The notes below the pieces were generated by a model that searched no databases, had not been told where the DNA came from, and saw only the letters and a program-made list of their open reading frames with translations. From DAIOHQ01 sp036744635 (lineage in GTDB: Bacteria; Planctomycetota; Phycisphaerae; Tepidisphaerales; Tepidisphaeraceae), in NCBI GenBank assembly GCA_036744635.1, contig DAIOHQ010000242.1, forward strand, positions 1 to 7,507: DNA of 7,507 bases. Direction: 5' to 3'. Made by a program: the position numbers and the translations under genes. Shown here piece by piece: positions 5,961 to 7,507 of this stretch. Numbering within the stretch: position 1 is the stretch's first letter; every line of letters begins with the position of its first letter.

Positions 5961-6695
5961 ATGATTCGTCGCATCCACGTTTCTGAGGTGCGGGTCGGCG
6001 ATGTCGCCCTCGATCCCTCCACCGGCCATCACGTGCGCAACGTGCTGCGCCTGCGCGATGCCGAGCCGGTCGAAGCCTTCGACGACGCCGGCGCCATCGC
6101 CGATGGCATCCTGCTGCTCGACTCCTCGCCGGTCGTGCGCGTCCGCATCCAAACCGTGCGACCATCCACTCGCGCGGCGCTGGAGCTGATCGTCGCCGCC
6201 GCCATTCCCAAAGGGGAACGCGCGGACTGGATGGTGGAAAAGCTCAGCGAGCTTGGCGCCGCCACCTTCATCCCGCTGGCCGCCGCCCACAGCATCGTGC
6301 TGCCGGAGGGCAAGAATAAATACGAGCGCTGGGTGCGCATCGCCACCGAATCGGCCGGCCAGTCCCGCCGCCCCGGGGTCATGCGCATCGCCTCGCTGAT
6401 GACCGTGAACACCCTGCTGCAATCCTGTTCCGCATCTTCCACCTGGTACTTCTCCACGGCCGCGCATGCCCCTCCCGTGTACGAGGCGATCGCCCACCTG
6501 CTCGCCGCGCCACCTCCGGCCACCCTTACTCTGCTCATCGGCCCCGAAGGCGGCTGGTCGGATGGCGAGATCGAACAGTTCACCGCCCGCCAGCTCACCG
6601 CCGTTCACCTCACCAATACCATTCTGCGCATCGAAACCGCCGCCATCGCCGCCGCCGCGGTCATCGCCTCCATCCTTGTGCCGCAACTGAAATAA
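5961..6695 (+). CDS. rsmE: 16S rRNA (uracil1498-N3)-methyltransferase RsmE
   Basis: This encodes 244 residues, the usual RsmE length. It methylates N3 of U1498 in helix 44 of 16S rRNA with S-adenosylmethionine, acting on the assembled 30S subunit. The N-terminal PUA-like domain (about 1-70) opens MIRRIHV and contains DPSTGHHVRNVLRL (18-31). The SPOUT domain follows, with KGERADWMVEKLSELGA (84-100), ATESAGQSRR (128-137), the SAM-pocket loop GPEGGWSDGEIE (194-205) and the knot ending LRIETAAIAAAAVI (222-235). The open frame extends upstream to 5880, but homology places the start at 5961. No ribosome binding site is visible there, and a promoter -10 lies only 7 bp before it. It is divergent from the tail-anchored protein gene. 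The next gene follows after 48 bp with no evident terminator. Confidence 0.93.
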   Translation: MIRRIHVSEVRVGDVALDPSTGHHVRNVLRLRDAEPVEAFDDAGAIADGILLLDSSPVVRVRIQTVRPSTRAALELIVAAAIPKGERADWMVEKLSELGAATFIPLAAAHSIVLPEGKNKYERWVRIATESAGQSRRPGVMRIASLMTVNTLLQSCSASSTWYFSTAAHAPPVYEAIAHLLAAPPPATLTLLIGPEGGWSDGEIEQFTARQLTAVHLTNTILRIETAAIAAAAVIASILVPQLK

Positions 6696-6743
6696 CCCTA
6701 TTGTGACGCCACGCCTCACGGTGTTGAGGGAGCACCAATTGCT

Positions 6744-7507
6744 ATGAGTCAATACCCCCCGCAACCCTCGCCGCAATTCACTCCGCCCCCGCACCCCCCC
6801 CTGTCCCCACAGCAGCCGCAAGGCTATGGCGGCTATTACCCCGTCCAAAATCCCCGTGGCCCCGCCCGCCGCGCCGGCGTGCTGGCCATCATTCTTGGCT
6901 CCTTGTTATTGCTGAGCGGAGGATGCTGCGGCCTGGGCGTCGTCGCCTTCGGCTCAGCGCAGATGAACGCCGAGCAGCAACAGGTTTTTCAGGACATAGC
7001 CAACAAATCCGGCATCTCGATGGAGCAAGTCCTCGCGATGCTCAAAGTGTTTGCGGTCATGGTGCTTGTGCTGGGGGTGGTAAAAACTGGGGTTGGCATC
7101 TGGATCCTCGGCGGTTCCAAATCCGCCGCCATTACCGGCATTATCCTCACCGGCGTCCAATTGCTCGTGCTGGCCTGGGTCATGGTCTCCGCGGCCGTAC
7201 GCGGCGGTGGCAATGCCGTCGGCGGAATCTGCATGCTTTGCGTTTATCTCGGCCTGCTCATCCTTCTATTCGTCTGGCTGATTCAGGCGGTGAAGCTGGC
7301 GCCGCAGGTTCTCGCCGCCCGCGCTGGCGGCTCGGCCGAATATGGCCAGCAATATCAGCAATACTGGCAACACCAGCAGTACCAACAGCAGCAGGCGATG
7401 CAGCAGCAACAACCCGGCTATGGCTACGGATATCCGCAGCAGCCCGCGCCGCCGCCGCCGCCATCCCAGCCCGACGCAACTTTCGCACCCCCGCCCCTGT
7501 CCGCCGC
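6744..7507 (+). CDS. Four-span membrane protein with Pro/Gln/Tyr-rich tails (partial, runs off the right edge)
   Basis: The frame is open from the ATG at 6744 to the window end, giving 254 residues without a stop. GAGGGAG (6726-6732) lies 11 nt upstream, a rather long spacing. Residues 1-40 are a Pro/Gln/Tyr-rich cytoplasmic-type tail ending in Arg (RGPARRAG). Four hydrophobic spans follow at about 45-70, 98-121, 127-150 and 159-182. A polar loop between spans 1 and 2 carries a helical stretch (74-98). Span 1 contains GGCCG (59-63). From residue 201 the protein becomes a Gln/Tyr run encoded by CAG/CAA repeats (7347-7412), then poly-Pro (235-240). This layout is common in planctomycete and actinobacterial membrane proteins of unknown role. 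The function is unknown and the C-terminus is not in the window. Confidence 0.75.
   Translation, partial: MSQYPPQPSPQFTPPPHPPLSPQQPQGYGGYYPVQNPRGPARRAGVLAIILGSLLLLSGGCCGLGVVAFGSAQMNAEQQQVFQDIANKSGISMEQVLAMLKVFAVMVLVLGVVKTGVGIWILGGSKSAAITGIILTGVQLLVLAWVMVSAAVRGGGNAVGGICMLCVYLGLLILLFVWLIQAVKLAPQVLAARAGGSAEYGQQYQQYWQHQQYQQQQAMQQQQPGYGYGYPQQPAPPPPPSQPDATFAPPPLSA
7347..7412 (+). repeat. CAG/CAA-rich low-complexity coding repeat
   Basis: Glutamine codons CAG and CAA dominate 22 consecutive codons, broken by Tyr, Trp, His, Ala and Met. The mix of synonymous codons argues for selection on the Gln/Tyr-rich protein tail and not for recent slippage of one triplet. Confidence 0.7.

Noticed and set aside
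6714..6729. Small hairpin (5-bp stem CCTCA/TGAGG, 6-nt loop) between rsmE and the next gene
   Set aside because: The stem is too short and has no U-tract, so it is not a terminator. It overlaps the next gene's ribosome binding site, but the stability is too low to claim regulation.
5868..6848. 326-codon minus-strand frame opposite rsmE
   Set aside because: rsmE motifs on the plus strand are unmistakable; the antisense frame is Gly/Arg/His-rich noise.

Overview
The window is GC-rich, densely coded bacterial chromosome. Its gene content suggests a planctomycete, perhaps Phycisphaerae-like: a tandem-fused siroheme-decarboxylase-type AsnC protein, a secreted TIM-barrel-like protein, an acidic Ala/Glu-rich tail-anchored protein, and a Pro/Gln-rich multi-span membrane protein. 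This placement is inference from style and remembered families. No rRNA, tRNA, CRISPR array or transposase gene was seen.

Layout. Positions 1-435 are a lower-GC, apparently non-coding leader with a good sigma70-type promoter (TTGACA-17-TAACAT) and two sets of short direct repeats. Positions 436-2618 (+) hold two tightly coupled genes: a secreted, glycosidase-like protein of unknown family, and 2 bp later a cytoplasmic alpha/beta hydrolase with a full Ser-Asp-His triad. Convergent to these, on the minus strand, is a chain of four overlapping genes read from 4738 down to 2628. The chain is a two-repeat AsnC/Lrp protein of the AhbA/AhbB/NirDL (siroheme decarboxylase) type, a 72-aa Rv0078B-like antitoxin, a DxD nucleotidyltransferase toxin of the MenT type, and the C-terminal half of a VOC/glyoxalase protein. 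The junctions are ATGA, a 14-bp overlap, and ATGA, so the four are probably co-transcribed and translationally coupled.

Positions 4831-5796 (-) encode an acidic, low-complexity protein with three copies of a short amphipathic motif and a C-terminal membrane anchor; I do not know its function. It is divergent from rsmE (5961-6695, +), the 16S rRNA m3U1498 methyltransferase. The 5889-5953 region contains two back-to-back sigma70-like promoters, and the one for rsmE suggests a leaderless mRNA. A four-span membrane protein with Pro/Gln/Tyr-rich tails starts at 6744 and runs off the right edge.

The most noteworthy part is the minus-strand chain: a MenA/MenT-like toxin-antitoxin pair locked by overlaps between a haem-pathway-type gene and a half-size VOC gene. 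Next are the repeat-bearing tail-anchored protein and the repeat-rich leader. I see no clear new defence or mobile system.
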